Part shown: positions 8,779 through 17,165 of the stretch, one piece after another
Position numbering within the stretch: position 1 is the first letter of the stretch
Layout of the letters: every line of letters starts with the position of its first letter
NCBI RefSeq assembly: GCF_004327285.1
Contig: NZ_QJUI01000008.1
Coordinates: forward strand, 1-64,000
From: Phytopseudomonas daroniae
GTDB taxonomy: Bacteria > Pseudomonadota > Gammaproteobacteria > Pseudomonadales > Pseudomonadaceae
Length of the DNA stretch: 64,000 bases
Reading direction: 5' to 3'
The notes under the pieces: generated by a model
What the model was told of the DNA's origin: nothing
Databases searched by the model: none
Seen by the model: the letters and a program-made list of their open reading frames with translations, nothing else
Made by a program: the position numbers and the translations under genes

Positions 8779-9782
8779 CAGCACGCCTCCCTGGTTCGGC
8801 AGTGGCCGCTGCCGAGATGGAGGTCATCGGCATCCTCGATCGGTTGCCCGAGCCAGGTATCGAAGCCGAGTCGGTAATCGCCGGCCAGGGTAGCCTGCGG
8901 TACTTCCTCCTGTTTGAGCACCAGGTTGGTGTCCCAGTCCAGTTCTTCACCGAGGTATTCGGCCACCCAGGCCACCAGCTCGGCGAGCAGCGGCTGATCC
9001 GGCAGGAAACGTCGGTACTGCGCCAGGCTCAACGGGCCCAGGCGCAAGCGAAACTTGTGTTGCCGATCCCACACGTGGGTGCCCAGGCACAGGTCCACGC
9101 CGAGGCTGCAGGTGGCGGCGCCCAGGCGGCTGTATTCCGGCAATTGCAGCCACTGGCCGACGTACTCCTCGAGCGCCACCGGCACGCCGAAGTACTCGCT
9201 GAGGATCGCCTGCAGGCCATCCGGATAGCGGGTCTGCGCGGCCAGATGGCCGGTGAAGTAATAGCGTGCGGCGTCGTCGATCGGGCCCTGGCCCATCAGG
9301 CTGTGCATGCCGCGGCCGGACAGGGCGCCGAGGCGTGGCGACCAGTAGTCATCGTCCGCGCGATCCTGGCTGACGGTGGGCCGGGCTTCGGCCCAGGCAC
9401 GGTAGAACAGGGTCAACAGACGATGGTTGAAAACGTCGAGAAAGCGCTTGAAGGTGGCGTCGCCATGGTGCCGCTGACGCTCGCGGGCGTGTTCGGTCAG
9501 GTGCAGCGGCAACGGGCCGTTGGGGCCGGTCAGGCCGAAGAAGAACTGCTCGATGCGCGGTGTGCCGGTGCTGTCGTGGATGACGCTGGCCAGGGTCGAG
9601 GGCGCGAAGCCGCAGTCCGGCTTCTGCCCGAGGCGCAACGGGTCGTCGACCAGGCGCACGGAATGGCCGAGACGCGGGTGTTCGGGGTATTCGCACTCGA
9701 TGCGCCGCATGGCCTGGAAGAAGTCATAGTTCCAGGGGGCTTCGGCCATCGCCGCCAGTGTGTCTACAGGGTCGGCCGACAT
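8778..9782 (-). CDS. tssG: T6SS baseplate protein TssG
   Basis: TssG (ImpH/VasB family) is a cytoplasmic wedge component that pairs with TssF and TssK in the baseplate. The N-terminal PWNYDFFQAMRRIE and the block FGLTGPNGPLPLHLTEHARER are typical. The product has 334 aa from the ATG at 9782, which has GGAGGG ten bases upstream. An alternative ATG at 9800 would add six residues (MEGQAR). Either start overlaps the end of tssF, so the two are co-translated. Confidence 0.95.
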   Translation of the reverse strand: MSADPVDTLAAMAEAPWNYDFFQAMRRIECEYPEHPRLGHSVRLVDDPLRLGQKPDCGFAPSTLASVIHDSTGTPRIEQFFFGLTGPNGPLPLHLTEHARERQRHHGDATFKRFLDVFNHRLLTLFYRAWAEARPTVSQDRADDDYWSPRLGALSGRGMHSLMGQGPIDDAARYYFTGHLAAQTRYPDGLQAILSEYFGVPVALEEYVGQWLQLPEYSRLGAATCSLGVDLCLGTHVWDRQHKFRLRLGPLSLAQYRRFLPDQPLLAELVAWVAEYLGEELDWDTNLVLKQEEVPQATLAGDYRLGFDTWLGQPIEDADDLHLGSGHCRTREAC

Positions 9783-11623
9783 CCGGGCTTGGCCCTCCAT
9801 CGCATCACTTCGCCCCGTTCGCTGGTGCGCAGCACCGTTTCGGTGAAGCTGTTGATCGATACGTAACGTGTCAGGAAACGCTCCAGCACCGAGCCGAGCA
9901 GGAACACCCCGGTACCGCGGAAGGCGTTCTCGTCGAACTCCAGGCCGATCTCCAGGCCGCGACCGAAGACGATCGGCCCGGGCATCGGCAGACGTCGCGT
10001 GCAGGCCTTGCTGCTGACCTGACGCAGACCGTCGATCTGCAACTGCAGGGCGTTGTCGCCGGCGTCACCGTACAGGCGCATCAGTTCGCGCAGGGCGGCA
10101 GCGCCCTGGCCCTGCTCGCTGAGCGACAGATAGTTGAGCGACAACTGGCTGATCAGGCGCCAGGCGCTGGCATCGTGGGCCCGGCTGGCCCGCGGTCGGC
10201 TGGGGCCGGCCAGGCAGCGCACAGCGACCACCGGAGCACTGTCCTCCAGGGTGAAATCGCTACGCGTCCCGCCGATCGGCATCGACAGCGGCAGGTCGCG
10301 ATTGGTGCACAGTGCGGCGATGCCCAACTGGCGCAGGTCGTGGCGATAGGGCGCCTGGTTGGCGTCGACCAGAGAGATGAAGGTCTCGCTGCCGATGTAA
10401 GTGGAGCGTGGGCCGTTACGGCGCTGTTTGCTCGACAGCACGCGAGGCTCGCGGCGCAGGCTGTACCAGGCCTGTTCGCGGCCGTAGCGCGAGGGATCGC
10501 GCACCGCATAGAACGGCTGGAAGGGTTGCTCCGGGCCGCTGCCATGGCCACTGACTTCGGTGATCGAATGGATCTCGAAGTCCTGCGGGCGTGTGCGGTC
10601 GGCGATGATCTGATGTTCGTGGACGCGGTCGCTGAGGTGAATGCGGTCGGCGCGCCGGGCGAACAGGTTGATCGCCGGGGTGCAGAACAGGCGGAACTGC
10701 TCGGCGCCGATGCTGTTTTCCAGGCTGTTGTCGAGGCGATTGAACAGCACCACGATCTCCAGCTCCTGGCTGGTGTTGCGTTGCACGGCGCGTTTCAGTC
10801 CGCTCAGTTCGACGAACAGGAAACGGTTGGGCAGGGCGAAGTATTCCTGCAGCAGGCGATAGCCCTGGAAGGCCCGGGGCACCACCAGCAGTGCGGCGTC
10901 CTGGTCGTCGAAGCCGCGCGCGCGCAGGCTGTCGGGCGGCAGGCGCTCGATCCATGAGCCATCGACGGCCCGCACGAACAGGGCACAGGCATTGCCGAGC
11001 AGTTGTTCGTAAAGACGGAAGGGCTGCTCGTCGGCGCCGTGCAGGAAGAACGTCAGGGTATCCAGATCCAGGGCATTGAACGGCAGGCCGGCGCCGGTAC
11101 GCAGGCGCAGCTTCAGGCCGGCCTTGGCACCGGGTTCGCTGGCGGCCAGGCGACCGAGCTGAGTCGTCGGGTTGCCGAAATAGCTGGCCTGGGTCACTTC
11201 CAGCGGCCATAGCGTGACCGGCTGGCAGGTGCGGTATTCGCAGGCGGTCTGTGCTTCGCTGCCGAGCAGGCCGCGCAACGAGGCACCGCGTTCGAGGGTG
11301 AAACCGCTGCTCAGGGAGCCTTCGTTGGGATCGGCGCACAGTTGCACCACGGTCATCGACGGGGTCGGTGCCAGGTAGTGCGGGTAGGCGATCTCCAGCA
11401 GGTTGTGGGTGAAGGTCGGGTACTCGGCATCGAGCTTGAGCTGCACCCGTGCGGTCAGGTAGGCGAAGCCCTCGAGCAGGCGTTCCACGTAAGGGTCGGC
11501 GCACTCCACGCCGGAAAGCGTCAGACGGCTGGCGATCTTCGGGAACTCGCCGGCGAACTCTTCGGCGCTCTCGCGGATGTGTTGCAGTTCCTGGTTGTAG
11601 TAGCCGAGCAGGCGCGGGTTCAT
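9764..11623 (-). CDS. tssF: T6SS baseplate protein TssF
   Basis: TssF (ImpG/VasA family) has 619 aa, the normal size, and forms the baseplate wedge with TssG and TssE. The signature start [22 protein letters not shown] is present. It is followed by [23 protein letters not shown], which is highly conserved in this family. The ATG at 11623 overlaps the stop of tssE in an ATGA arrangement, and the 3' end overlaps tssG. Confidence 0.96.
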   Translation of the reverse strand: MNPRLLGYYNQELQHIRESAEEFAGEFPKIASRLTLSGVECADPYVERLLEGFAYLTARVQLKLDAEYPTFTHNLLEIAYPHYLAPTPSMTVVQLCADPNEGSLSSGFTLERGASLRGLLGSEAQTACEYRTCQPVTLWPLEVTQASYFGNPTTQLGRLAASEPGAKAGLKLRLRTGAGLPFNALDLDTLTFFLHGADEQPFRLYEQLLGNACALFVRAVDGSWIERLPPDSLRARGFDDQDAALLVVPRAFQGYRLLQEYFALPNRFLFVELSGLKRAVQRNTSQELEIVVLFNRLDNSLENSIGAEQFRLFCTPAINLFARRADRIHLSDRVHEHQIIADRTRPQDFEIHSITEVSGHGSGPEQPFQPFYAVRDPSRYGREQAWYSLRREPRVLSSKQRRNGPRSTYIGSETFISLVDANQAPYRHDLRQLGIAALCTNRDLPLSMPIGGTRSDFTLEDSAPVVAVRCLAGPSRPRASRAHDASAWRLISQLSLNYLSLSEQGQGAAALRELMRLYGDAGDNALQLQIDGLRQVSSKACTRRLPMPGPIVFGRGLEIGLEFDENAFRGTGVFLLGSVLERFLTRYVSINSFTETVLRTSERGEVMRWRAKPGCRPTL

Positions 11624-12135
11624 CGTCGTCTCCGTGATGCGTCGGCGGGTAATACCTGAACGTGGCCGGTTTCCAGATCCAGCTCGGTGGTGAGCAGCAG
11701 ACGCAGCGGCATGGGGTGCGCCCAGAGGTCGCCTTCGATCTCGAAACTCAGCGAGTTGTGGCTCATCTCCTCGGCTTCCTGACGGGCGCGTACGCGCAGA
11801 GAAGAACGCACGATGCGCGGCTCGAAGTCGGCGATGGCCTTGGTCATCAGGCGTTCTACCGCCTGGATATCGATACTCGAGGCACTGTGCCCGGCCAGCG
11901 GTGGCAGGCCGAAATTGACCACCGAGCTGCCAGCCCGGGTCAGGGCTTCGTTATCGCTGGTGAGCGGCGCGACGGTGTTGAACAACCACGCCAGATCGCG
12001 CAGCACCGAGGCACGCAACTGGTTGAGGGTCAGCACGCGCTTGTCGACGCTTTCCGCCTGGTTGCCCGGATCGTCGTCGAGCAGGCGGTCGAGCAGCGCG
12101 GGCTGCAGGCGTTCCTGACGTTTCAGGTCGGCCAT
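11620..12135 (-). CDS. tssE: T6SS baseplate protein TssE (gp25-like)
   Basis: The 171-aa protein is related to phage T4 gp25 lysozyme-like baseplate proteins. It nucleates sheath assembly and joins baseplate to sheath. The start [21 protein letters not shown] and the core [10 protein letters not shown]...NFGLP are characteristic, with FEPRI in the C-terminal half. The ATG at 12135 was chosen because conservation begins there; a much longer open frame upstream (to 12789) is antisense-frame noise over tagJ. The start overlaps tagJ by 13 bp and the stop overlaps tssF by 4 bp. Confidence 0.94.
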   Translation of the reverse strand: MADLKRQERLQPALLDRLLDDDPGNQAESVDKRVLTLNQLRASVLRDLAWLFNTVAPLTSDNEALTRAGSSVVNFGLPPLAGHSASSIDIQAVERLMTKAIADFEPRIVRSSLRVRARQEAEEMSHNSLSFEIEGDLWAHPMPLRLLLTTELDLETGHVQVLPADASRRRR

Positions 12136-12923
12136 GTCGCTGCATTCCTGTGGTCGAAGCTCAGTGTGCGGACATCGAACAGGGCCTGTTCGCCCTGATC
12201 GAAAGCGAGCAGACGCTGGCCGAGTGGCAGGCCGTTGTCCTGCCATTCGGTCTTGCGCGCCAGGCGCACCGCACCGTCGGTGCTGCTGTGGCTGCCAGGG
12301 TAACGGCTGGGGATCAGCGCCACGGTGCTGCCGCCATTGGTCAGAGTCAGCTGGGCCGGCAGCCAGACCAGGTCGCGCAGGTCGCTGGGCGCTTCCAGGC
12401 TGAGGCTGGCGATGTTTTCCATGGGCAGCCAGACGTAGCGGCCATTGACGATCAGCTCGAGCACCGGGCCGAGGCGCGGGTCGGCATCGGCAAGCCAGGC
12501 GAAGGGGGCTTCGTCGAGTTTGCCCGGCACCGCGGCGGCTGCTTCGAAGGCCTGGTCGCGCAGGCTCTGGGCCGCCTCGGCGTTGCCCTGGGCATCCTGC
12601 TCCAGGGCCAGGATCAGCGGCGCCACCCATTCGGCGGGTTGGCCGAGTACCACCGGGGTGGTGCGTCCGGCGAATACTTGCTCGCGCAGGGCTTCGCAGT
12701 TCAGCGCGGTGCTGTAGGTCTGCACCATGGGCAGGCAGGCGGCATCCAGCTCGCCTGCCACCTTCAACTGGTTCTGGGCGCGGCTCCACTGGCCCATCAC
12801 GGCCAGCAGCTGGAACAGGAATACCCGAAGCTCCGCCTTGGCGGGCTGCGTCCGAACCTGATCCTGCAGCGCCTTCAGTGCTTCGTCGAGCTGTGCGTTA
12901 CGCAGGTGTTCTTCGGCGGTCAT
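12123..12923 (-). CDS. tagJ: TssB-binding accessory protein TagJ (ImpE family)
   Basis: The ImpE/SciE-type protein has 266 aa. TagJ1 (HsiE1) of P. aeruginosa binds the TssB sheath protein and is thought to help ClpV act on sheaths. The N-terminal half is helical and TPR-like ([27 protein letters not shown]), and the C-terminal half is a beta-rich ImpE fold. I place the start at the ATG at 12923, which has AGGGA six bases upstream. An ATG two codons earlier (12929) is too close to that site. It lies between hcp and tssE as in HSI-I. Confidence 0.9.
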   Translation of the reverse strand: MTAEEHLRNAQLDEALKALQDQVRTQPAKAELRVFLFQLLAVMGQWSRAQNQLKVAGELDAACLPMVQTYSTALNCEALREQVFAGRTTPVVLGQPAEWVAPLILALEQDAQGNAEAAQSLRDQAFEAAAAVPGKLDEAPFAWLADADPRLGPVLELIVNGRYVWLPMENIASLSLEAPSDLRDLVWLPAQLTLTNGGSTVALIPSRYPGSHSSTDGAVRLARKTEWQDNGLPLGQRLLAFDQGEQALFDVRTLSFDHRNAATWPT

Positions 12924-13039
12924 CGTCATTCCCTGTACTGGCTCGGCACCACTGCGCTGCAGTGGTCATAAGGCCCGCGGCTCTCGCTATCTGGCGAGGT
13001 GCAGGTCGGGCCGTCGAAAAAATCGGTCTACTCAAAACC

Positions 13040-13090
13040 ATCAATGCCCGGCGCAGTGCCGGGCATTGATGTGCGCCCGAAGGTCGGGCG
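13040..13090 (-). terminator. Two tandem hairpins just after hcp
   Basis: Directly after the hcp stop on the minus strand, 13074-13090 forms a 7-bp stem (cgcccga/tcgggcg) with a 3-base loop. Next, 13040-13070 forms a perfect 13-bp stem (atcaatgcccggc) with a 5-base loop, followed by GGTTTTG in the direction of transcription. The trailing T run is short, so this is probably a partial terminator or an mRNA-stabilising end. It would let hcp be made in large excess over tagJ-tssEFG. Confidence 0.6.
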
Positions 13091-13093
13091 GGC

Positions 13094-13582
13094 TTACACC
13101 TTGACGTTCTGGCGGATGTTCCAGCCGTACTTGACCGGGCCGCCTTCTTTGGCGCCGTCGGCTTTCTGCGGCTGATAGTCGACCAGAACCTGGGCGAAGT
13201 TCAGGGTGACGTTTTCGGTGAGGCGATCTTCGCCACCGCTACCGCCAGTGCTGATGGAAGACACCAGAACTTCCTTCAGGGTGATGATCAGGTACTCGAC
13301 CTGGGAATCGCCACCGGCCTTGCGGATGGTCAGCTTGGCTTCCGGATAATGCTTGCCGCTGGAGCAGGCCATCATCAGGTTGGGGCTGGATTTGTCGACG
13401 TACTTGGTCAACGACAGATCCTGGATGTTGACCTTGCCGGCACCGCCGCCACCGCCAACATGCATCGAGCCGGATTGGCTCATGCCCCAGCTCCAGGCCA
13501 GTACGTCGACTTCGTCGGCGTGGGTCTTGTCCTTGGACTCGCCTTTGACGTCGCCAATCTTGATGAACATATCAACAGCCAT
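13094..13582 (-). CDS. hcp: T6SS tube protein Hcp1
   Basis: The 162-aa product is the hexameric inner-tube protein that is also the main secreted T6SS protein and carries small effectors. The sequence (MAVDMFIKIGDVKGESKD, WGMSQSGSMH, then KYVDKSSPNLMMACSSGKHY and GGEDRLTENVTLNFAQ) is close to P. aeruginosa Hcp1, which also has 162 aa. The ATG at 13582 was chosen on that match; a strong AGGAGGA lies just upstream and a second ATG (13585) sits directly before it. Two hairpins follow the stop. Confidence 0.97.
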   Translation of the reverse strand: MAVDMFIKIGDVKGESKDKTHADEVDVLAWSWGMSQSGSMHVGGGGGAGKVNIQDLSLTKYVDKSSPNLMMACSSGKHYPEAKLTIRKAGGDSQVEYLIITLKEVLVSSISTGGSGGEDRLTENVTLNFAQVLVDYQPQKADGAKEGGPVKYGWNIRQNVKV

Positions 13583-13655
13583 CATTCCTCCTTTTGTGGC
13601 TTGTGCCACTCTGTTTCAACTGCGTCCGCGAGGGCGGACGCCACAGTGACGAACC

Positions 13656-15149
13656 TCAGGCCCCCTTGGCCGAAGGCAGTTTGGATACCAGGCGCAGCGA
13701 CACGGTCAGCCCTTCGAGCTGGTAGTGCGGACGCAGATAGAACTTGGAGCTGTAGTAACCGGGGTTGCCCTCGATTTCCTCGACCACCACCTCGGCTTCG
13801 GCCAGCGGGTGCTGGGCCTTGGTGGTTTCGGTGGAGTGCGCCGGGTCACCGTCGACGTAGTTGAGGATCCAGTCCTGCAACCAGCGCTGCATTTCGTCGC
13901 GCTCCTTGAAGGAGCCGATCTTGTCGCGCACGATGCACTTCAGGTAGTGAGCGAAGCGGCAGGTGGCGAACAGGTACGGCAGGCGCGCGGCCAGGTTGGC
14001 GTTGGCGGTGGCGTCCGGATCGTCGTATTCGGCGGGCTTGTGCAGCGACTGGGCGCCGATGAAGGCAGCCAGGTCGGTGTTCTTCTTGTGCAGCAGCGGC
14101 ATGAAACCGTTCTTCGCCAGTTCCGCCTCGCGGCGGTCGGAGATGGCGATTTCGGTCGGGCACTTCATGTCCACGCCGCCATCGTCGGTGGGGAAGGTGT
14201 GCGCCGGCAGGTTGGGTACTTCACCGCCGGATTCGACGCCGCGGATGCGCGAGCACCAGCCGTACAGCTTGAACGAACGGTTGATGTTGACCGCCATGGC
14301 GTACGCCGAGTTGGCCCAGGTGTACTTGCTGCTGTCGGCGCCGTCGGTTTCTTCCTCGAAGGCGAACTCTTCGACGGGATCGGTCTTCGCGCCGTATGGC
14401 TGACGGGCCAGGAAGCGCGGCATGGTCAGGCCGATGTAACGCGAATCCTCGGAGTCACGCAGCGAACGCCAGCCGGCGTATTCGGGCGTGGTGAAGATCT
14501 TGGTCAGATCGCGCGGGTTGGACAGTTCCTGCCAGGAACCCATGCCCATGACCGTCGGCGAGGCCGCGGAGATGAACGGCGAGTGCATGGCCGCGGAGAT
14601 CTTGGCGATCTCGCCGAGCAGTTCGACATCGGGTGGCGACTGGTCGAAGTAGTAGTCGCCCACCAGGCAGCCGTAGGGCTCGCCGCCGAACTGACCGTAT
14701 TCCTCTTCGTAGAGCTTCTTGAAGATCGGGCTCTGATCCCAGGCGGTACCCTTGAATTTCTTCAGGGTCTTGTGCAGTTCGGGTTTGGAGATGTTGAGCA
14801 CGCGGATCTTCAGCTGCTCGTCGGTCTCGGTGTTGTTGACCAGATAGTGCAGGCCACGCCAGGCGCTTTCCAGCTGCTGGAAGTCCGGGTGGTGCATGAT
14901 CAGGTTGACCTGGGCGGTCAGCTTGGCATCGATCGCCGCGATGATCGACTCGATGGACTTGATCGCGTCATCGGAGATCAGGTCGGTCTTGCCCAGTGCG
15001 TGTTCGGCCAGGGTGCGTACGGCGGTTTCCACCGCTTCGCGGGCGCGCTCGGTCTTGGGTTTGAATTCTTGCAGCAGCAGCGAAGCGAATTCGCTGGTCT
15101 GTTCGGTAGTGGCGGCCGCTTGCGCGGAATCCTGAATCAACTGGGCCAT
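13656..15149 (-). CDS. tssC: T6SS contractile sheath large subunit TssC
   Basis: The 497-aa TssC (VipB/EvpB family) builds the contractile sheath with TssB. Family blocks are clear: WRGLHYLVNNTETDEQLKIRVLN, EEEYGQFGGEPYGCLVGDYYF, RFLARQPYG and the C-terminal FYLRPHYQLEGLTVSLRLVSKLP. Length is normal. It begins 12 bp after the tssB stop with an AGAGGACG ribosome site, and hcp follows within 75 bp. Confidence 0.97.
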   Translation of the reverse strand: MAQLIQDSAQAAATTEQTSEFASLLLQEFKPKTERAREAVETAVRTLAEHALGKTDLISDDAIKSIESIIAAIDAKLTAQVNLIMHHPDFQQLESAWRGLHYLVNNTETDEQLKIRVLNISKPELHKTLKKFKGTAWDQSPIFKKLYEEEYGQFGGEPYGCLVGDYYFDQSPPDVELLGEIAKISAAMHSPFISAASPTVMGMGSWQELSNPRDLTKIFTTPEYAGWRSLRDSEDSRYIGLTMPRFLARQPYGAKTDPVEEFAFEEETDGADSSKYTWANSAYAMAVNINRSFKLYGWCSRIRGVESGGEVPNLPAHTFPTDDGGVDMKCPTEIAISDRREAELAKNGFMPLLHKKNTDLAAFIGAQSLHKPAEYDDPDATANANLAARLPYLFATCRFAHYLKCIVRDKIGSFKERDEMQRWLQDWILNYVDGDPAHSTETTKAQHPLAEAEVVVEEIEGNPGYYSSKFYLRPHYQLEGLTVSLRLVSKLPSAKGA

Positions 15150-15161
15150 CGGGACGTCCTC

Positions 15162-15680
15162 TTAAGCTTGCGGCTCGTTGTCTTGGGGCTTGGGAGCGCT
15201 AGCCAGCGCCTGCAGCAGCGCCGGATCCTTGATCGCCTTGATGATCAGCTCTTCTGCGCCGGTCTTGCCGTCCATGTAGGTCAGCAGGTTGGCCAACTGG
15301 GTACGAGCCTCGAGCAACTGGTTCAGCGAGTCGACCTTGCGGGCGATGGCTGCCGGGCTGAAGTCGTCCATGCTTTCGAAGGTGATGTCCAGGCTCAGGT
15401 TGCCTTCGCCGGTCAGCGCGTTGGGCACGTGGAAAGCCGCACGCGGCTTCATTGCCTTGAGGCGCGAGTCGAAGTTGTCGGCGTCGATTTCGAGGAACTT
15501 GCGGTCGGCTACGGCGGCCTGGGGTTCGACCGGTTTGCCGGCGAGGTCGGCCATCACGCCCATGACGAAGGGCAACTGCACCTTTTTCTCGGCGCCGTAC
15601 AACTCTACGTCGTATTCGATCTGTACCCGCGGGGCGCGGTTGCGCGCGATGAATTTCTGGCTGCTGGTGTTGCTGCTCAT
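15162..15680 (-). CDS. tssB: T6SS contractile sheath small subunit TssB
   Basis: The 172-aa TssB (VipA/ImpB family) is the sheath partner of TssC and the protein bound by TagJ and ClpV systems. The motif RNRAPRVQIEYDVELYGAEKK, then LPFVMGVMADLAGKP and FLEIDADNFDSRLKAMKPR, is diagnostic. The ATG at 15680 has GGAGCAAC upstream; the open frame extends further to 15761, but those residues are not conserved. Confidence 0.96.
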   Translation of the reverse strand: MSSNTSSQKFIARNRAPRVQIEYDVELYGAEKKVQLPFVMGVMADLAGKPVEPQAAVADRKFLEIDADNFDSRLKAMKPRAAFHVPNALTGEGNLSLDITFESMDDFSPAAIARKVDSLNQLLEARTQLANLLTYMDGKTGAEELIIKAIKDPALLQALASAPKPQDNEPQA

Positions 15681-15767
15681 GTTGCTCCTCCTGTGCATGT
15701 GCACTGGCTTCGTCGGCCATGGGCCGGTAGCGATGTGCGTAGGGCTTCCCTGAAGATCCACCGCACG

Positions 15768-16805
15768 TTAGTCGTATTCGGGGCCACGCAGGTTTTCGAA
15801 CTGCGACATACCGTCGGGAATCAGATTGCGCACGATTTCCGCAAAGTCTGCGGTTACCAGCTTCTGCGCGCGCGTCAATAAGACCGGAACCGGGCTGGAA
15901 GGTTCGTGCTGGGCGTAATACTCCAGCAGTCGATCGAGCGTGCGCAGCACGTCGTCACGGCTGGCGATGCGTCCTGGCGCTATCGGCGCCTGGCGCGGAG
16001 CCTGTTCTACGCTTCCGTTTGCCGTGGCCGAATCGGCCTGCTGGGTCGCTTCGTCGGCATAAGATGACTCGCCACTGGCCGCAGGTGCCTGGTCGTTGAA
16101 TATCTGTCTAGCGTGGCGCAGCACCTGTTTCAATACTTCGAGGTTGGCGCTTTGCGCCGAACCGACCCGCTCGCTGAGCAGGCTTTCGATATCGGCGAGC
16201 GCCGCGCTGGCTTCGTCCAGCGCCGTGCGGGTGCTGTCGAGCAATTCCACATCGGTGTCGAGGAAGGCGCCGCGTAATTGATCCGCGGAGAGGTTTTCAC
16301 TGGCGAAGCGCTGCAGATCCGCCGCGTTCAGGGCCGCGCGGATGCTCACCGAGCCGAAGGCGCGTGAGCGGGTGATGCTGGCTTCACGAAGCAGCACGAT
16401 CACCGGCTCGGCGCTCAGGGCGTTGAGGGCGTTGATGCGGATGGTCGGGTCGTTGTCGTCGTCGGCATCCAGCTGGGGATAGACACCGTCCCAATACTGG
16501 GTGAGCAACTCACGAACCAGGGTCAGGCTTTGTGCCAGACCAGTCAGGCCGTCGAGGGCAATGGCGCTCTGCAGGTAGAGATTGGCCAGACGCAGATCCT
16601 TGCTGCGTGCGAACAGTTCGCTGGCGCGCTCACGAACCTGGCGCCAATCCGGCGGTTCGGCCGCGATGACCGACTGGCCCATCTGGCGTTCCGGCTGGCC
16701 TTGCGCGAGGCGCTCCAGCTCGAGGAAGTCAGCATCGTATTCGAGGTCTTCCCCGCATGGGGTTTCGTCGGATACTGCGTTGAGCAAATGCGACACATCC
16801 ACCAC
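15768..16805 (-). CDS. tssA: T6SS cap/initiator protein TssA (ImpA N-terminal family)
   Basis: The product has 345 aa. The ImpA_N domain (about 10-130; PCGEDLEYDADFLELERLAQGQPERQMG) binds baseplate and sheath parts during assembly. A variable Ala/Gln-rich middle (about 235-280) leads to a C-terminal block (DVLRTLDRLLEYYAQHEPSSPVPVLL) found in short TssA1-type proteins. The start is a GTG at 16805, with GGAGAG eight bases upstream; a second GTG follows at 16802. It is the first gene of the minus arm. ATGGA in its leader is an RsmA-type A-N-GGA motif near the ribosome site. Confidence 0.93.
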   Translation of the reverse strand: MVDVSHLLNAVSDETPCGEDLEYDADFLELERLAQGQPERQMGQSVIAAEPPDWRQVRERASELFARSKDLRLANLYLQSAIALDGLTGLAQSLTLVRELLTQYWDGVYPQLDADDDNDPTIRINALNALSAEPVIVLLREASITRSRAFGSVSIRAALNAADLQRFASENLSADQLRGAFLDTDVELLDSTRTALDEASAALADIESLLSERVGSAQSANLEVLKQVLRHARQIFNDQAPAASGESSYADEATQQADSATANGSVEQAPRQAPIAPGRIASRDDVLRTLDRLLEYYAQHEPSSPVPVLLTRAQKLVTADFAEIVRNLIPDGMSQFENLRGPEYD

Positions 16806-17161
16806 GTCAGGTGCTCTCCATGTCAGGCCTGAAAGTCGAAATGAATCATTGTCGGCTGGCTTCCTGCCGACCTGAACTCATTATGAAAAGCGGCTAAATG
16901 CCACTATTCAGGCAGGGTTTGATGCCAATCGTGGCCATTCTCCGAGTGCTCTCCGATCATTGTCAAGCAAGGGTAAGGCGGTAGAAACTATCGCGACGCA
17001 CAGTATTTCCTTCTTCTGTGCGGTGACTCACAACCGCCTCGATTTTATTCCCGCCTGACCATTGAACCGTATCGGGTAAGGGAAAAAAATAGAGTGCTTT
17101 GCCCATCGACGATGGTTTCGTCGACGGCACATGCTATTCGTCCGCACTGCAAGGAGCCGCA
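16806..17161. promoter_or_regulatory. Divergent promoter region between tssA and fha1
   Basis: This 356-bp stretch without a gene separates the two arms of the T6SS cluster and must carry both promoters. It is AT-richer than its surroundings. A 13-bp palindrome (ccatcg-a-cgatgg, 17103-17115) overlaps an alternative hairpin (cgacga/tcgtcg, 17107-17123) in the fha1 leader. I could not pick convincing -35/-10 pairs by eye. Confidence 0.6.
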
Positions 17162-17165
17162 ATGC
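17144..17165 (+). promoter_or_regulatory. Putative RsmA-type hairpin hiding the fha1 ribosome site
   Basis: The sequences GCACTGC (17144-17150) and GCAATGC (17159-17165) pair with a single C-A mismatch, and the loop is AAGGAGCC. The loop GGA is both the Shine-Dalgarno sequence and the core of an RsmA/CsrA site, and the fha1 start codon lies in the 3' arm. In P. aeruginosa the H1-T6SS is repressed after transcription by RsmA. The structure is seen; RsmA binding is inferred. Confidence 0.5.

Noticed and set aside
13725..15881. 718-codon plus-strand open frame
   Set aside because: It is antisense to tssC and tssB, with low-complexity Gly/Val/Leu-rich translation.
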